From Tubiluchus corallicola (Eukaryota; Priapulida; Priapulimorpha; Priapulimorphida; Tubiluchidae), in the NCBI GenBank assembly GCA_030141605.1, contig JAQGDQ010001320.1:25001-47488 (forward strand): 22,488 nucleotides of DNA. The letters run 5' to 3'. The notes under the pieces are model-generated. The model ran no database searches and was not told where the DNA came from. It saw only the letters and a list, made by a program, of their open reading frames with translations. This document shows, one piece after another, positions 21,007 through 22,488 of this stretch. Position numbers and translations under genes: made by a program. The number at the start of each line of letters is the position of its first letter. Position 1 is the stretch's first letter.

Positions 21007-21273
21007 TGACTCGTATAAGACGTCTATTTCTTCTAGGACCTATAAATGCTTTGATTAATGACATCTATTTAGGATGGGGTTGTCCACTAGCCTAGCATGG
21101 AAGTAATTAGGCTAGTACTGTATGAGACTGTACTAAATAACCTGTGGTAAACTTATAATCAAAATTTACTGATTGTTACTGCAAGCCTCTGAAGTAATTG
21201 TTACTGAAAACCTTTGAAGCCACTATTACTGCAAGTCTGCAAGCTTCTGGTGCCATTGTTACAGCCGGCCTCG
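21007..21273. repeat. Satellite flank copy 2 with about one repeat unit
   Basis: 21007-21178 matches 12128-12300. From 21170 there follow about four subrepeats of the satellite motif (for example CACTATTACTGCAAGTCTGC), roughly one 109-bp unit without the AGTTAGCGCAGG subrepeat. The sequence then switches abruptly at 21273-21274 into copy 2 of the 1.2-kb duplication. It is either an unamplified relative of the large array or a collapsed one. Confidence 0.85.
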
Positions 21274-22488
21274 TGAAAACTCAATAAATTATTAAACTGT
21301 CAATAACTACATTAGCATAAATTATAGATAAAAATTTGGCATACCAGAATTTCTAGTATTATAGGAATTCTGATAGATTTTGAAAGTATAGCGAAGTTTA
21401 AAGACAAATATGGTATTGTGTCGATTAAAAAAATGTTTACAATCGATTTTTATTTGTTTGTTCATTTATGTCGACAGAGTCACAATAAACCTGGAAATCT
21501 CCAGTTTGTCCACAGCCGTTAACTATGTTCTGCGTTTTCTTGCGCCATTGTACACTGGGGACGTTGCGCCATCTATTGCAAGGTAATGAAATTAAAATGT
21601 AAGAAACCAGAAGTGTGTAGACTGTGTGCTACCTCATTCTTAATTACCCTATTGCAATCTTAATAATTTTCATAGCATTCTGAACAAAATAAAAGAAAAT
21701 ATTGAAACGTTTGAATAGAACTTTAGGGAGTAAACCCGGCTAATTAAAAATAAGCGTTTTCTTCTACTAATAACGATTTATGGGTTGAAAAAAGAGTATT
21801 GCTAGCGGTACATATATTAATTTATTCGTGTGAAATTGCTAATCTTGTTGGATTCACGTAATTTGAAATGTCGGCCGAAGTTAGATAATTAAGAATATTG
21901 CCAGTCGAATGTTCCAGAAGGTTTATTGACTCTTTTTTCTAGAACAGTCTAATAGGTTAGTACTAGACTTGTGCTAGCACAGTCTATCTGTTATGTGGCT
22001 ACGTAACTATTTTATACCGTCTTCAAGTCACGGTTTATCTAAAAAATATGGACTTTAAATATGACACGAAAAAACCACAACTAACAGCAAAATTATTAAA
22101 TTCATTTCAATTTATTATAACAATGTCCCGTAGGATGACTTTGAGTTATCCAGGTATATCCGGGTTAAACTTAAAAAATGTAACAAACAAATTTGGAAAA
22201 CTGTCAAAAAAATATAGTAATCATTTAATGGAGGAAGTGGACTGAGTGGTATTGGTGGAGGAGGAATAGGGGTCATTGGGAGAGGAGGCGGACTGGATGG
22301 TATTAGTGGTGGTAATAGTTTCGGAAGAGGTGGTGGATTGAGGGTATTGGCAGAGGTGTGGACTGGAAGCTATTGGAGGTGGTAATAAAGTGGGATTAGG
22401 AGGAATCGGTGGAGAAAGCCTAGGAGGGTGTGGTGGATTAGGTGGTATTGGTGAGGGAGGCGGGTTAGGAGGCATTGGCAGAGGAGGA
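21274..22488 (+). repeat. Duplicated 1.2-kb segment, copy 2 (runs off window)
   Basis: Homologous to 16595-17775. It contains a 65-codon open frame with an ATG (22048-22245; copy 1 has CTG at that position) and the glycine-rich sequence, which continues beyond the window edge. The last bases keep extending GGxGG-coding repeats and diverge from copy 1. Confidence 0.93.
22227..22488 (+). pseudogene. Glycine-rich coding-like sequence, frameshifted, copy 2 (partial)
   Basis: Reads NGGSGLSGIGGGGIGVIGRG in one frame from 22227, carries the same one-base break as copy 1 (GATTGAGGGTATTGG), and has a further one-base loss near 22362 (GGACTGGAAG versus GGACAGGGAAG). It then continues as AIGGGNKVGLGGIGGESLGG in a third frame to the window edge. 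It is more decayed than copy 1. Confidence 0.45.

Overview
This window looks like AT-rich, repeat-dense genomic DNA from an invertebrate animal. The evidence is a metazoan-type 5S rRNA sequence, two decayed non-LTR retrotransposon 3' ends, terminal-inverted-repeat DNA elements, long dinucleotide and trinucleotide microsatellites, several minisatellite arrays, and only one convincing long protein-coding frame, with no bacterial-style operons. The phylum cannot be fixed from what I can see. A marine invertebrate would fit, but that is a guess.

Layout. Positions 139-664 hold a 5S rRNA-like sequence on the minus strand, followed by a GC-richer body and an AT-rich tail, resembling a 5S-headed retroposon. 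Positions 2058-2584 are a foldback-type element whose inverted arms are tandem repeats. Positions 3468-3919 are a short element with CCCTTTCA ends flanked by TTAA, piggyBac-like. Positions 4548-5735 hold the 3' coding end of a LINE (minus strand) whose terminal part has become a five-copy tandem array with (GAC/GAT)n tracts. Positions about 6180-6275 are a degenerate second 5S-like stretch. Positions 7062-8000 hold a second LINE 3' end (minus strand) ending in an expanded (TAA)n tail. Positions 9254-9510 and 11285-11827 are (TA)n/(GA)n and long purine tracts. A third LINE-type 3' end with a (TTGA)n tail lies at 10607-10632.

Positions 12128-13750 are a satellite-like block: a unique left flank plus about 13 units of 109 bp, with a visible three-unit (327-bp) higher-order pattern. 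Positions 14494-14651 are a 21-bp array. Positions 16595-17775 are duplicated at 21274-22488 (offset 4679). Both copies carry an open 65-codon frame and a broken glycine-rich frame. A 98-bp hairpin-rich array (17843-18302) follows the first copy. The left flank of the 109-bp satellite reappears at 21007-21178, with about one unit of repeat, fused directly to the second copy of the duplication.

The one strong gene is on the minus strand at 18786-20420. It is an uninterrupted 544-codon frame for a probably secreted, cysteine-rich protein with a roughly 66-residue threonine tract and polybasic cleavage-like sites. I do not recognise the family. No functional pathway links the features. The window reads as one lineage-specific gene set in a landscape of mobile-element remains and recently amplified tandem repeats.
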